This document shows, piece by piece, positions 46,158 to 54,642 of a stretch of 64,000 nt of DNA. The DNA is from Luteimicrobium xylanilyticum (GTDB lineage Bacteria; Actinomycetota; Actinomycetes; Actinomycetales; Cellulomonadaceae). A program made the position numbers and the translations under genes. How positions within the stretch are numbered: the first letter of the stretch is position 1; the number at the start of each line of letters is the position of its first letter. The notes under the pieces are model-generated. The model was not told the origin of the DNA. It saw only the letters and a program-made list of their open reading frames with translations, and searched no databases. The stretch is from assembly GCF_009429125.1 (NCBI RefSeq), contig NZ_CP045529.1:3968001-4032000 (forward strand), in the 5' to 3' direction.

Positions 46158-47830
46158 GAGAGGGACTCCACTACCGGGCCCAAGGACAGGGCCGGGACGA
46201 AGGTGAGACCGACGACGACGACGGCGACCGCCCCGACGAGCCCGACGAACAGGGGCTTGTGGGTGGGCAGCGTGCCGGTCGACGCGGGCACGGCGGGTTG
46301 CGAGGCGAACCGCCCGGCCAGGGCGAGGACGAGTGCGATGGGCACGAACCGGCCGATCAGCATCGCGAGGCCGAGCAGGGTGTTGTAGTAGGGCGTGCCG
46401 CTGGTGATCCCGCCGAACGCGCTGCCGTTGTTGTTGGCGGCGGACGTGAAGGCGTAGAGGATCTCGGACAGCCCGTGCGGGCCGGTGTTGAGCGGCCCCG
46501 CGAGCCCGGCGCCGGTGACGGCGGAGACGCCGGTCCCGACGAGCACGAGCAGCGGCATCGTCAGCACGTAGAGCGCGACGAGGGTGATCTCGCCCTGGCC
46601 GATCTTCTTGCCGAGGTACTCGGGCGTGCGGCCGACCATCAGGCCGGAGAGGAACACGGTGACGATGGCGACGATCAGCATCCCGTAGAGGCCGGAGCCC
46701 ACGCCGCCAGGCGAGATCTCGCCGAGCATCATGTTGAACATCGCGAGACCGCCGCCGGGGGCGGTGAGCGAGTCGTGCGTGGAGTTCACGGCGCCCGTGG
46801 AGGTGAGGGTCGTGGTGGCCGCGAACAGCGCGCTCGCCCCGAGCCCGAACCGTGTCTCCTTGCCTTCCATCGCAGCGCCCGCGGCGTGCGGGGCGGTGCC
46901 CGAGCCGGCGAGCTCGGACCAGGTCAGCAGGGCGACGGAGGCGAGGAAGAGCGCCCCCATGGCGCCGAGGATCGCCCACCCCTGGCGTCGGTCGCCGACC
47001 ATGATCCCGAAGGTCCGCGGGAGCGAGAACGGGATCATCAGGGTGAGGAAGATCGCGAGCATGTTCGTCCAGCCGTTCGGGTTCTCGAACGGGTGCGCGG
47101 AGTTGGCGTTGAAGAAGCCGCCGCCGTTGGTGCCGAGCTGCTTGATGGCCTCCTGCGAGGCGACGGGCCCGCCGAGCACGTCCTGGCTGCCGCCGGCGGC
47201 CGTCGTGATGGCCTCGTGCGGGAGGAGGTTCTGGATGACGCCCCCGGCGACCAGGACGATCGCCGCGAGGAACGCGATGGGCAGGAGGAGCCGGACGTTC
47301 GCGCGCACGAGGTCGGACCAGAAGTTGCCGACGCGCCCGTCGGTGAGCGAGCGGGCGAAGCCACGCACGAGCGCGACCGCGACCGCGAGGCCCACGGCGG
47401 CCGACGCGAAGTTCTGGACGGCGAGCCCGACCATCTGCAGGAGGTGTCCCGCGGCGGCCTCGCCGGAGTACCACTGCCAGTTCGTGTTCGTCACGAACGA
47501 GACGGCGGTGTTCCAGGCGCCCGCGGGGTCGAAGCCCGCGAACCCGAGGTTCAGCGGCAGGTGGGACTGGAGGCGGGCGAGGGCGTAGAGGAACAGGATC
47601 GACGCCGTCGAGAACCCGAGGAGCGAGAGCAGGTAGCCCCGCCACGTCTGCTCGGCGTCGGGGTCGACGCGGACCGCACGGTACGCCGCCGACTCGATCC
47701 GGAGGTGGCGCGGGCTGGTGAACACGCGGGCCATGTACGCCCCGAGGGGGTGGTGCACGGCGGCGAGGAGGACGAGGAGGACGCCGATCTGCGCGACGGC
47801 GAACCACGCCTCCGTGGTGGTGCTGGGCAT
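46154..47830 (-). CDS. kdpA: KdpA, potassium channel-like subunit
   Basis: A 558-residue membrane protein with about ten helices. Filter regions typical of KdpA are present: [43 protein letters not shown] and [14 protein letters not shown]. It binds and conducts potassium in the KdpFABC complex. It starts nine bases after the kdpF stop and overlaps kdpB by four. Confidence 0.96.
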   Translation of the reverse strand: MPSTTTEAWFAVAQIGVLLVLLAAVHHPLGAYMARVFTSPRHLRIESAAYRAVRVDPDAEQTWRGYLLSLLGFSTASILFLYALARLQSHLPLNLGFAGFDPAGAWNTAVSFVTNTNWQWYSGEAAAGHLLQMVGLAVQNFASAAVGLAVAVALVRGFARSLTDGRVGNFWSDLVRANVRLLLPIAFLAAIVLVAGGVIQNLLPHEAITTAAGGSQDVLGGPVASQEAIKQLGTNGGGFFNANSAHPFENPNGWTNMLAIFLTLMIPFSLPRTFGIMVGDRRQGWAILGAMGALFLASVALLTWSELAGSGTAPHAAGAAMEGKETRFGLGASALFAATTTLTSTGAVNSTHDSLTAPGGGLAMFNMMLGEISPGGVGSGLYGMLIVAIVTVFLSGLMVGRTPEYLGKKIGQGEITLVALYVLTMPLLVLVGTGVSAVTGAGLAGPLNTGPHGLSEILYAFTSAANNNGSAFGGITSGTPYYNTLLGLAMLIGRFVPIALVLALAGRFASQPAVPASTGTLPTHKPLFVGLVGAVAVVVVGLTFVPALSLGPVVESLS

Positions 47831-47839
47831 GGTGTGGGG

Positions 47840-47932
47840 TCACCCGACCTTGTCGCTGCGCAGGAGCGCCACGAAGAGGTAGACGGTGAGGGCGGCGGCG
47901 ACGACCAGGCCGACCCAGTCCTCCGCTCTCAT
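47840..47932 (-). CDS. kdpF: KdpF, small subunit
   Basis: A 30-residue single-helix peptide ([20 protein letters not shown]) ending DKVG, the usual KdpF form and size, directly before kdpA. It stabilises the KdpABC complex in the membrane. Its ATG overlaps the stop of an upstream 31-codon ORF (ATGA), so it is translationally coupled to it. Confidence 0.88.
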   Translation of the reverse strand: MRAEDWVGLVVAAALTVYLFVALLRSDKVG

Positions 47933-48024
47933 CGCCCCTCCCCTCGGCCGATGCCGCGGCGGGACACCACGGCCACGGCCGCGAAGAACGCGACCGTGAT
48001 CAGGACGTAGACGAGGTCGGCCAT
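47929..48024 (-). CDS. 31-residue membrane peptide upstream of kdpF
   Basis: A 31-codon frame: one membrane helix ([18 protein letters not shown]) and a basic tail [10 protein letters not shown]. It starts at ATG 48024 with AGAGGTG-type sequence upstream and overlaps kdpF by four bases. Similar short frames starting MAD/MTAD with a single helix occur before kdpF in other actinobacteria, to my recollection. It may be a further Kdp accessory subunit or a leader that couples kdpF translation; it is easily missed in annotation. Confidence 0.65.
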   Translation of the reverse strand: MADLVYVLITVAFFAAVAVVSRRGIGRGEGR

Positions 48025-48131
48025 GGGCCTTCGCACCTCTTCCGGAGAGCACCGCGCCCGACGACGCCGGGCGGCCCTGCGAGTGCCGGGGCACCTCCGT
48101 TCTAGGCGGCTGAGAGCGGAGAAACCGGCCC

Positions 48132-48151
48132 CCTTGACGGAACGTTGACGG
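48132..48151 (-). promoter_or_regulatory. Candidate KdpE-type direct-repeat operator of kdp
   Basis: On the plus strand TTGACG-GAACG-TTGACG, hexamers separated by five bases, the geometry used by OmpR-family dimers. On the kdp strand it reads CCGTCAACGTTCCGTCAAGG, about 110 bp before the first kdp start. A 19/20 copy lies upstream of the gene at 53610. A third TTGACG at 48166-48171 is two turns away. Assignment to KdpE is inference. Confidence 0.5.
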
Positions 48152-48202
48152 CCGGTCGGGGGATCTTGACGCCCCACCAACGCCGACGGCGACGCTGTGC
48201 CC

Positions 48203-48307
48203 GCCGAGTGCGACGCAGAGTTCGCCGAGTGCGACGCAAAGCTCGCCGAGTGCGACGCAAAGCTCGCCGAGTGCGACGCAAGGTTCGCCGAGTGCGACGC
48301 CCGCAGC
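48203..48307 (+). repeat. 21-bp-period tandem repeat array (5 units)
   Basis: The 14-base core GCCGAGTGCGACGC occurs at 48203, 48224, 48245, 48266 and 48287, exactly 21 bp apart, with 7-base linkers (AGAGTTC, AAAGCTC, AAAGCTC, AAGGTTC). The period is two DNA turns. Two inverted cores with the same period lie at 49014-49048. Not a CRISPR: there are no unique spacers. In one frame it would encode a heptad (AECDAKL), but no gene supports that. Confidence 0.8.
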
Positions 48308-48383
48308 GGGCCAGGGTGCGCCGTCGGGCACGTGGACGGACGCTGGGAGCGACACCTGTCGGAGCGGAGACCTGGAGGACGGC

Positions 48384-49013
48384 ATGACGAGCGTGAGCAT
48401 CATCGGAGCAGGCGGGATGGCCCGCGCGATCGCTGCGGTCGCGACGAACGCGGGCGCGGACCTGCAGGTCGTGAGTCGCGACCCGACCGAGGCGCGGACG
48501 GTCACGACGGAGCTGGGCGTGGGCACGCCCGGCGCGCTCGGCGACCCGCTCACCGGGGAGATCGTCGTGCTGGCGCTTCCTTTCGCCGCGGCGACGGCGG
48601 TCGCCGCGCAGCAGCGCGACGCGCTCGCGGGTCGGGTCGTCGTCGACATCACCAACCCGGTGGACTTCGCGACCTTCGACGCGCTCGTCGTCCCGGCCGG
48701 CTCGTCCGCGACGGCGGCGATCCAGGCGGCGGCGCCCGACGCGAGAGTCGTCAAGGCGTTCAGCACGACGTTCGCGGCCGCGCTGCAGCGCGGCACCCTT
48801 GCGGGCGCTCCGTTGGCCGTGCTGGTCGCGGGCGACGACGACGGCGCGCGGCAGTCCGTCGTCGACCTCGTGAACGCGGCGGGGCTTCGAGGCGTCCACG
48901 CGGGCGGACTCAAGCGAGCCCGGGAGCTCGAGGCGCTCGGCTTCCTGCAGATGACGCTCGCGGCGTCGGGCGCGACGACCTGGGACGGTGGCTTCGCGCT
49001 CGTCGCCCCCTGA
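48384..49013 (+). CDS. F420-dependent NADP reductase-like protein
   Basis: A 209-residue Rossmann protein: IIGAGGMARAIAAVA at the N-terminus binds NADP, VVSRDP is the cofactor-specificity strand, and VVDITNPVDF and KAFSTTFAA match the Fno/NADP-oxidoreductase coenzyme-F420-dependent family (PF03807). The C-terminal half LKRARELEALGFLQMTLA is also family-typical. It could pass hydride between F420 and NADP or act on another small substrate; many homologs are of unproven function. Flanked on both sides by the 21-bp repeat. Confidence 0.78.
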   Translation: MTSVSIIGAGGMARAIAAVATNAGADLQVVSRDPTEARTVTTELGVGTPGALGDPLTGEIVVLALPFAAATAVAAQQRDALAGRVVVDITNPVDFATFDALVVPAGSSATAAIQAAAPDARVVKAFSTTFAAALQRGTLAGAPLAVLVAGDDDGARQSVVDLVNAAGLRGVHAGGLKRARELEALGFLQMTLAASGATTWDGGFALVAP

Positions 49014-49048
49014 GCGTCACACTCGGCGAACCTCGCGTCACACTCGGC
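49014..49048 (-). repeat. Two inverted copies of the 21-bp repeat core
   Basis: GCGTCACACTCGGC at 49014-49027 and 49035-49048, 21 bp apart, is the complement of GCCGAGTGTGACGC, one base different from the array core at 48203. It lies between the convergent ends of the reductase and the APC transporter. Confidence 0.8.
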
Positions 49049-49053
49049 GGGGC

Positions 49054-51066
49054 TCAGCCCACGTGGACGACGGGGCGAGTCCTCGGATCGGGGTCGGCGG
49101 ACCGGAGGATCTCGCGGGTGATCGGTCCGACCTCGCCGGTGCCGAAGAGCAGGTACCGCGACATGCGGCTGACCGGGTTGCCCTCCTCCCAGTCGACGTA
49201 GAGCTCGGGGGGCACGTGCGTGCGGTCACGGACGGCCAGGGCGACGGACGCGATGGTCCCCGCCACGTTCGAGCTCGCGACGGTGAGCGTCGGGAAGCCG
49301 TACCGGTACTCCCCACGCACCTCGAGCCGCTCCTCGAACTCGGACGAGTCGAGCACGGTGACCTCGAGGAACACGAGCGGGACGTCGTCGGGCACGCGGC
49401 GCAGTCGCCTGACCTCCGCGGCCTTGGCGGTGTACTCGGCACGGCCCACGCGGAACGACGGCCGCCCCCGCCGGGCGAGCGCGGCCTCGCGCGCCTTGGG
49501 CGTCAGCGGGATGTCGTCGTCGGCGCCGGGCGGCTCGTGGGCGACGAGCTGGACGGGTTCGCCCTCGGAGTCGGCGAGGATCCGGAGCGCCACGTCGTCG
49601 AGCTCGACGCCCGCGTCGCGGACCCGGAACGACCGCCCGATCCGCGAGACGGCGGACAGCACGACGATCGCCAGGACGAACACGAGGCCGATCCGCAGGC
49701 CGTCGGGGCGCTCGGCGATGTTCGCGATCGTCGTGTAGACGAACACGGCCGCGACGATCCCGAACATGACCGTCGCACGCCGCTCCCCCGCACGCCGCGC
49801 CGACACCGTGCAGGCCACCGCGGCGGACGTGATGAGCACGAGCACGCCGGTCGCGTACGCGCCGCCCTGCGCGTCGACGTTGGCCCGGAAGATCAGCGTG
49901 ATGACGACGGCGACGAGGAGGAAGACGAGCACGAGCGGCCGTCGTGCGCGCGTCCACTCGGGTGCCATGCCGTAGCGGGGCAGGTAGCGCGGCACGAGGT
50001 TGAGCAGCCCGGCCATCGCGGACGCGCCCGCGAACCAGAGGATGAGGATCGTGACGACGTCGTACACTGACCCGAAGCCCGAGCCCAGGTACTCGTGCGC
50101 GACGAAGGCGAGGGCGCGCCCGTTCGCCGGTCCGCCGGCCTCGAAGTCGTCGGCCGGGACGAGGACGGTCGTGACGAACGAGCTGAGCACGAGCATCGCG
50201 CTCATGATCACGGCCGACGTCGTGAGGAGCTTCTTGGCGCCGACGATCCGGCCGACGGGCTTCGCCTCGGTGTCGCCGGGGCGGCCCTGGATCTCGGGCA
50301 TCACGGCGACGCCCGTCTCGAACCCGGACAGGCCGAGCGCGAGCTTGGGGAACACGACGAGCGAGACGAGGACGATCGCGACGGGGTCGGGGTGCTCGAG
50401 GTTGAGCAGGTTGCGCCACTCGGTGACCACGTGGGGCGCGGTGGCGACGTGCCAGAGCGCGTCCGCGACCACGACGACGTTGAGCAGCAGGTACGCCCCC
50501 ACGAGCGGGACGGCGATCGAGATGGCCTCGCGGAACCCCTTGAGGAAGACGGCGGCCAGCGCGACGAGGAGGAACAGGGTGATCGCCATGTGCTGGCCGC
50601 GCATCACGTCGGGCATGAGCGGGTTCTCGACGGCGTGGGCGGCGGCATCCGCGGCGGACAGGGTCATGGTGATGACGAAGTCGGTGGCCGCGAAGCCGAG
50701 CAGCACCAGCACGAACAGCTTCCCGGCCCACCAGGGCAGCAGGTGCTCGAGGATCGCGATGGAGCCCTCGCCGTGGGGCGAGTCGCGCGCGACCCGGCGG
50801 TAGACGGGGAGCGCGCCACCGAGCGTCAGGGCGACGAGGACGAGCGTCGCGACGGGCGCGACGGCTCCGGCCGCGAGCGCCGCGATGCCGGGCTGGTAGC
50901 CGAGGGTCGAGAAGTAGTCGACGCCGGACAGGCACATGACCTGCCACCAGCGGTGGCGGCGCCCGCCTTCGTCGGGGACACCGTGGGGCCCCTGCTCGCG
51001 GGCGGGGCGGCGTTCGTACCCGGCGAGCAGGAACCTGCGGACCCGGCCGGGTGTTGCGGTCGACAC
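49054..51066 (-). CDS. APC-superfamily transporter with C-terminal cytoplasmic domain
   Basis: About 670 residues: 11-12 hydrophobic segments beginning SGVDYFSTLGYQPGIAALAA, with GLSGFETGVAVMPEIQGRPG as the typical APC helix-6 region, then a soluble C-terminal domain of about 200 residues (VFLEVTVLDSSEFEERLEVR). Architecture recalls amino-acid permease or KUP-like transporters. Nearness to kdp hints at potassium, but the substrate is not shown. The start is uncertain: GTG 51066 is proposed, with weak ribosome-site evidence; other starts lie upstream. Confidence 0.65.
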   Translation of the reverse strand: MSTATPGRVRRFLLAGYERRPAREQGPHGVPDEGGRRHRWWQVMCLSGVDYFSTLGYQPGIAALAAGAVAPVATLVLVALTLGGALPVYRRVARDSPHGEGSIAILEHLLPWWAGKLFVLVLLGFAATDFVITMTLSAADAAAHAVENPLMPDVMRGQHMAITLFLLVALAAVFLKGFREAISIAVPLVGAYLLLNVVVVADALWHVATAPHVVTEWRNLLNLEHPDPVAIVLVSLVVFPKLALGLSGFETGVAVMPEIQGRPGDTEAKPVGRIVGAKKLLTTSAVIMSAMLVLSSFVTTVLVPADDFEAGGPANGRALAFVAHEYLGSGFGSVYDVVTILILWFAGASAMAGLLNLVPRYLPRYGMAPEWTRARRPLVLVFLLVAVVITLIFRANVDAQGGAYATGVLVLITSAAVACTVSARRAGERRATVMFGIVAAVFVYTTIANIAERPDGLRIGLVFVLAIVVLSAVSRIGRSFRVRDAGVELDDVALRILADSEGEPVQLVAHEPPGADDDIPLTPKAREAALARRGRPSFRVGRAEYTAKAAEVRRLRRVPDDVPLVFLEVTVLDSSEFEERLEVRGEYRYGFPTLTVASSNVAGTIASVALAVRDRTHVPPELYVDWEEGNPVSRMSRYLLFGTGEVGPITREILRSADPDPRTRPVVHVG

Positions 51067-51340
51067 TCGGAAAATGATCCGCCACCGCGGCAGGCACGGC
51101 GAACCAGCGCGTGTCCGTGCGTGGAGCTCCCCGGGGGAGGATCGGTGCGCGCCGAGGAGCGCCGCGTACGCTCTTGTCGGATAGCCACGCAATATTGCGC
51201 AAGAACCTCACAGTCTGATGACGATTCACCACCTGCACCTTGTGGCGTTCCTGCGTGCTGTCCTACGCTCGCCCCAGCCCGCGACGACGCGGCTGCGGCC
51301 CGAGCGGCCGCCGGCTCCACCGAGAGAAGACGAGTCGACG

Positions 51341-53452
51341 ATGACACGACACCTCCCCCGACCCGGTCGGCCCCGACGCCCCCGACGCACTGCCACCGCC
51401 CGCGCCGTCGCGACGACTGCGGCTCTGGCGACCGCGCTCGGGCTGGCCGCGACCACGGCAGCCCCCGCGCTCGCGCACGGCAAGCCCCGGCCGCCCGCGC
51501 CCACGAAGGTCACGACGGCGGGGATCGACCCGTCCCTGACCGCGGGGCGCGGAGCCTCCCTCGGCGTCACCGAGTACGAGGCCGAGAACGCCGCCACGAA
51601 CGGCACGGTGATCGGCCCGGGCCGCGACGCGTACACGCTCCCCGCGGAGGCGTCGGGCCGGTCGGCGGTGAGCCTCGACCGTGGCCAGTACGTCGAGTTC
51701 ACGCTCGCGAAGGCCACGAACGCGATCACGGTCCGCTACTCGATCCCGGACGCCCCGCAGGGCGGCGGGATCACCTCGCCGCTGACGGTGACGTCGTCGG
51801 GCAAGGGCGCCCCGACGCTCCGCAAGTCCGTGAGCCTGACCTCGCAGTACGCGTGGCTCTACAACGCCTACCCGTTCAGCAACGCCCCGACGCTCACGAC
51901 GTCGATCCAGCCCGACTGGTGGACCGTGGAGTGCAACTGCTCCCCCGGCACGACGACGACGTTCCCCGCCCCGTTCCGCCCGAACCACTTCTACGACGAG
52001 CAGCGGGTACTCCTGGGCCGGACCCTCCCGGCCGGGACCACGCTGCGCCTCGCCGTCCCGAAGGACGCGACGGCGGCCACGACGACGATCGACGTCCTCG
52101 ACACGCAGCAGGTCGGGCTGCCCAAGGTCGACCTCGTCGCCGCGAACGTCCTCCTGTTCGGCGCCGACCCGACCGGCCGCCGCGACTCGGCCCCCGCGCT
52201 GGACAAGGCGATCGCGTTCGCGAAGAAGCACCACCTGAAGGTCTACGTCCCGCCGGGCACCTACCAGGTGAACCGGCACATCGTCGTCGACGACGTCACG
52301 ATCGAGGGGGCCGGCTCCTGGTACACGATCTTCAAGGGCCACCAGGTCACGCTCGACCAGCCGGCAGCGGACGGCTCCGTCCACACGGGCGTCGGCTTCT
52401 ACGGGAGGTCCGCGGCCGACGGCGGCTCCACGAACGTGCACCTGTCCGGGTTCGCGATCGAGGGCGACGTGCGCGAGCGCATCGACACCGACCAGGTCAA
52501 CGGCATCGGCGGGGCGCTGAGCGACTCGACGATCGACGGGCTCTACATCCACCACACGAAGGTCGGCATCTGGCTCGACGGCCCGATGACGAACCTCACG
52601 ATCACGAACAACGTCGTCGCCGACCAGATCGCCGACGGCCTGAACTTCCACACGGGCGTCACGAAGTCGGTCGTCCGCAACAACTCGTTCCGCAACACGG
52701 GCGACGACGCGATGGCGATGTGGTCCGAGGGCACCGAGGACGCGGACGACACGTTCGACCACAACACCGTCCAGACGCCGGTCCTCGCGAACGGGATCGC
52801 GCTCTACGGCGGGCGGGACCTCACGGTCTCGAACAACCTCGTGTCCGATCCGATCCGCGAGGGCTCGGCGATCCAGCTCGGCTCGCGCTTCGGCGCCACC
52901 GCGTTCGCCGGGACGGTCTCGGTCGCGGACAACACCACCGTCCGCGGCGGACCGCTCGAGCTGAACTGGAACTTCGGTCTCGGCGCGCTGTGGATCTACG
53001 CGCTCGAGAAGAGCATCGACGCCGACATCGAGATCACCGGCGACCACTTCCTCGACAACACGTACGCGGCGCTCATGGTCGTGTCCGACTACGGCGTCAA
53101 GGACCAGGTCTCGGTCCCGAACATCCACGTCAAGGACGTCCGGGTCGACGGCGCCGGAACCGACGTGCTCATCGCCCGGGCCGCGGGGCACGCCACCATC
53201 CAGAACACCGACGTGCGCAACATCGGCTGGTGGGGCGTGAACAACTGCGGGTCGTTCAACTTCACGGCCGCGGGCTCCGAGTTCGGCATCGACGACCTCG
53301 GCGGCAACGACGGCGTGGACACCAACGAGTTCCGCGCCGGCACCAACTGGCTCGCTCCCTACACGCCGAACGCGATCACGTGCAACGACCGGCCCACGGT
53401 CGTCGCGCCGCCCGCGCCCTCGACGTGGGTGCAGCCGACGCACGGGCTGTGA
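51341..53452 (+). CDS. Secreted GH87-like alpha-1,3-glucanase (mycodextranase)
   Basis: A 703-residue protein. Signal peptide 1-45 (basic RRPRRT, Ala-rich core, cut after PALA). A beta-sandwich carbohydrate-binding-like module (EYEAENAATNGTVIG) is followed by a right-handed beta-helix from about 260 (FGADPTGRRDSAPALDKAI). DQVNGIGGALSDSTIDGLYI, KVGIWLDGPM, DGLNFHTGVT and RNTGDDAMAMW are strongly GH87-like, the Asp residues in the last blocks being candidate catalytic acids. GH87 enzymes cut alpha-1,3-glucan of fungal walls or dental mutan. Strong hairpin terminator follows. Confidence 0.83.
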   Translation: MTRHLPRPGRPRRPRRTATARAVATTAALATALGLAATTAAPALAHGKPRPPAPTKVTTAGIDPSLTAGRGASLGVTEYEAENAATNGTVIGPGRDAYTLPAEASGRSAVSLDRGQYVEFTLAKATNAITVRYSIPDAPQGGGITSPLTVTSSGKGAPTLRKSVSLTSQYAWLYNAYPFSNAPTLTTSIQPDWWTVECNCSPGTTTTFPAPFRPNHFYDEQRVLLGRTLPAGTTLRLAVPKDATAATTTIDVLDTQQVGLPKVDLVAANVLLFGADPTGRRDSAPALDKAIAFAKKHHLKVYVPPGTYQVNRHIVVDDVTIEGAGSWYTIFKGHQVTLDQPAADGSVHTGVGFYGRSAADGGSTNVHLSGFAIEGDVRERIDTDQVNGIGGALSDSTIDGLYIHHTKVGIWLDGPMTNLTITNNVVADQIADGLNFHTGVTKSVVRNNSFRNTGDDAMAMWSEGTEDADDTFDHNTVQTPVLANGIALYGGRDLTVSNNLVSDPIREGSAIQLGSRFGATAFAGTVSVADNTTVRGGPLELNWNFGLGALWIYALEKSIDADIEITGDHFLDNTYAALMVVSDYGVKDQVSVPNIHVKDVRVDGAGTDVLIARAAGHATIQNTDVRNIGWWGVNNCGSFNFTAAGSEFGIDDLGGNDGVDTNEFRAGTNWLAPYTPNAITCNDRPTVVAPPAPSTWVQPTHGL

Positions 53453-53463
53453 CCCGTTGACCG

Positions 53464-53502
53464 GGCGCCGTCGGGCGGGACCTCCTCCCGCCCGACGGCG
53501 CC
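53464..53502 (+). terminator. Strong hairpin after the glucanase gene
   Basis: A perfect 17-bp stem (53464-53480 with 53486-53502) around a 5-base CCTCC loop, 12 bases after the stop. No T run, but very stable. Confidence 0.85.
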
Positions 53503-53549
53503 GCCCACGCGTCCGGACCGCCCAGGACCCGTCAGGATCCGGGGTCGGG

Positions 53550-53569
53550 CCGTCCACGTTCCGTCAAGG
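53550..53569 (+). promoter_or_regulatory. Copy of the kdp direct-repeat operator
   Basis: CCGTCCACGTTCCGTCAAGG, 41 bp before the ATG at 53610, identical at 19 of 20 bases and in the same orientation relative to the gene as the kdp upstream block (48132-48151). It suggests the two genes that follow share a regulator with kdp, possibly KdpE. Confidence 0.55.
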
Positions 53570-53609
53570 CCGGGGTCGGGCAGGTCGCGACCGGCGTAGG
53601 CCTGGAGGC

Positions 53610-54113
53610 ATGACTCTCACGGCCCTGATCCCGTCGCTGCGACGTACCCTGCCGGACCCGCTCGCCCCGCACCGCTGGCCCGCCGGCACCCGGGCCACGA
53701 CGACCGACGTCGTCGTGGTGGGCGCGTCCATGGTCGAGCTCGCACGCCGCTGCGGGACGCCGTGCGTCCACCTCGGAGTGGCGCCGGCACCCCACGCCTG
53801 CGGCAGCACGGACTCCGACACCGTCACGGTCGTCGTCGTGGCCGTCCGCACCGCGGCCCGGGGGCTGGACGGCGCGCTGCTCCTCGAGCTCGACGCCGAC
53901 CTGCACCGCGTCCACCCGGTCTGGGACGAGGCGCGGCTCGTCGGGCGCGCGTCGACCGCACCCGCCGTCGTGACGCACGCGGTCGGTCCCGGCGCCCCCC
54001 GCGCCACCGCGGCCGCGCACCTGCCCGCGGACGTCACCACCGGGGACCTCGTGGCGCTCCCCTGCCCGGGCAGCGTCGCCCTCCACCAGGTCCTTCCCCG
54101 GAGCGCGCGATGA
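53610..54113 (+). CDS. Unknown protein, paralog A of a tandem pair
   Basis: A 167-residue soluble protein with GGAGG three bases before the ATG. It resembles the next gene's product: both have a short helical start, then a DVVVVGASMVELARRCGTPCVH / DVLVGDRSLVGLAGRLGTPF block, a D-A/V-DL strand pair (LELDADLHRVHPV / VWLDADLDTCTPV) and a closing LPADVTTGDLVALPCPG / LPDDLHEDDLVAVPCLG. No known family is recognised. The stop overlaps the next ATG by four bases. A kdp-like operator lies upstream. Confidence 0.7.
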   Translation: MTLTALIPSLRRTLPDPLAPHRWPAGTRATTTDVVVVGASMVELARRCGTPCVHLGVAPAPHACGSTDSDTVTVVVVAVRTAARGLDGALLLELDADLHRVHPVWDEARLVGRASTAPAVVTHAVGPGAPRATAAAHLPADVTTGDLVALPCPGSVALHQVLPRSAR

Positions 54114-54607
54114 CGACGCTCCTGCACACGGTGCTGACCTCCCGGCACGCCGCCCTCCGGGACGTCGCCCGCGCGACGTGGCCCGACGACGCCGTCTTCT
54201 CGGCCGACGACGTGCTCGTCGGCGACCGCAGCCTCGTCGGGCTCGCCGGGCGGCTCGGCACGCCGTTCGTCGTCGTGGAGACGGCCGTCGAGCGCACCGC
54301 ACAGGTCCCGCTCGTCGACGTCCGGCCCCGCTCGATCGTCGTGGCCCGCGTGGAGGCGACCGTCCCGCGGCTCGGAGGGAGGCCGCGGCAGGTCTGGCTC
54401 GACGCGGACCTCGACACGTGCACCCCGGTGACAGAGCACGCGCGCCTCATCGGCCGAACGGGGCGGGCCGGACGGCGGCGGTTCACCGTCCACCCGGCGC
54501 CCGGCCGGGCCGGCGCGCCGGCCCACCTGCCCGACGACCTCCACGAGGACGACCTGGTCGCCGTCCCGTGCCTCGGCGTCGTCGACACGGACGAGCTCCG
54601 GCGCTGA
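54110..54607 (+). CDS. Unknown protein, paralog B of a tandem pair
   Basis: A 165-residue protein similar to its upstream neighbour over its whole length (shared GxxSLVxLAxRxGTPF, DADLxxxxPVxxxARLIGR and a C-terminal DLVAVPC block), so the pair arose by tandem duplication. The ATGA overlap implies equimolar translation and perhaps a heterodimer. No membrane segments or signal peptide. Function unknown. Confidence 0.7.
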   Translation: MTTLLHTVLTSRHAALRDVARATWPDDAVFSADDVLVGDRSLVGLAGRLGTPFVVVETAVERTAQVPLVDVRPRSIVVARVEATVPRLGGRPRQVWLDADLDTCTPVTEHARLIGRTGRAGRRRFTVHPAPGRAGAPAHLPDDLHEDDLVAVPCLGVVDTDELRR

Positions 54608-54642
54608 CCGGAACCGGCCGACGGGTGTGCCAAGGTGGGCGG

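Larger units (their letters stand above)
48025..48383. other. 359-bp kdp/reductase divergent intergenic region
   Basis: Contains the kdp promoter region (left) and the start region of the reductase at 48384 (right). It holds three TTGACG hexamers (48134, 48145, 48166; spacings 11 and 21 bp) and the 21-bp-period repeat array at 48203-48307, both described separately. Confidence 0.7.

Noticed and set aside
48203-48307. CRISPR array at the 21-bp repeats
   Set aside because: The 7-base linkers are near identical, there are no unique spacers of normal length, and no cas genes lie nearby.
48197-48380. A coding heptad-repeat peptide (AECDAKL units)
   Set aside because: No ribosome site or start fits, and the same core appears inverted in another intergenic region, so a DNA-level role is more likely.
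50095-53460. A 1121-codon plus-strand frame covering the APC transporter and glucanase
   Set aside because: It is antisense to the transporter and out of frame with the glucanase, both of which have strong family motifs.
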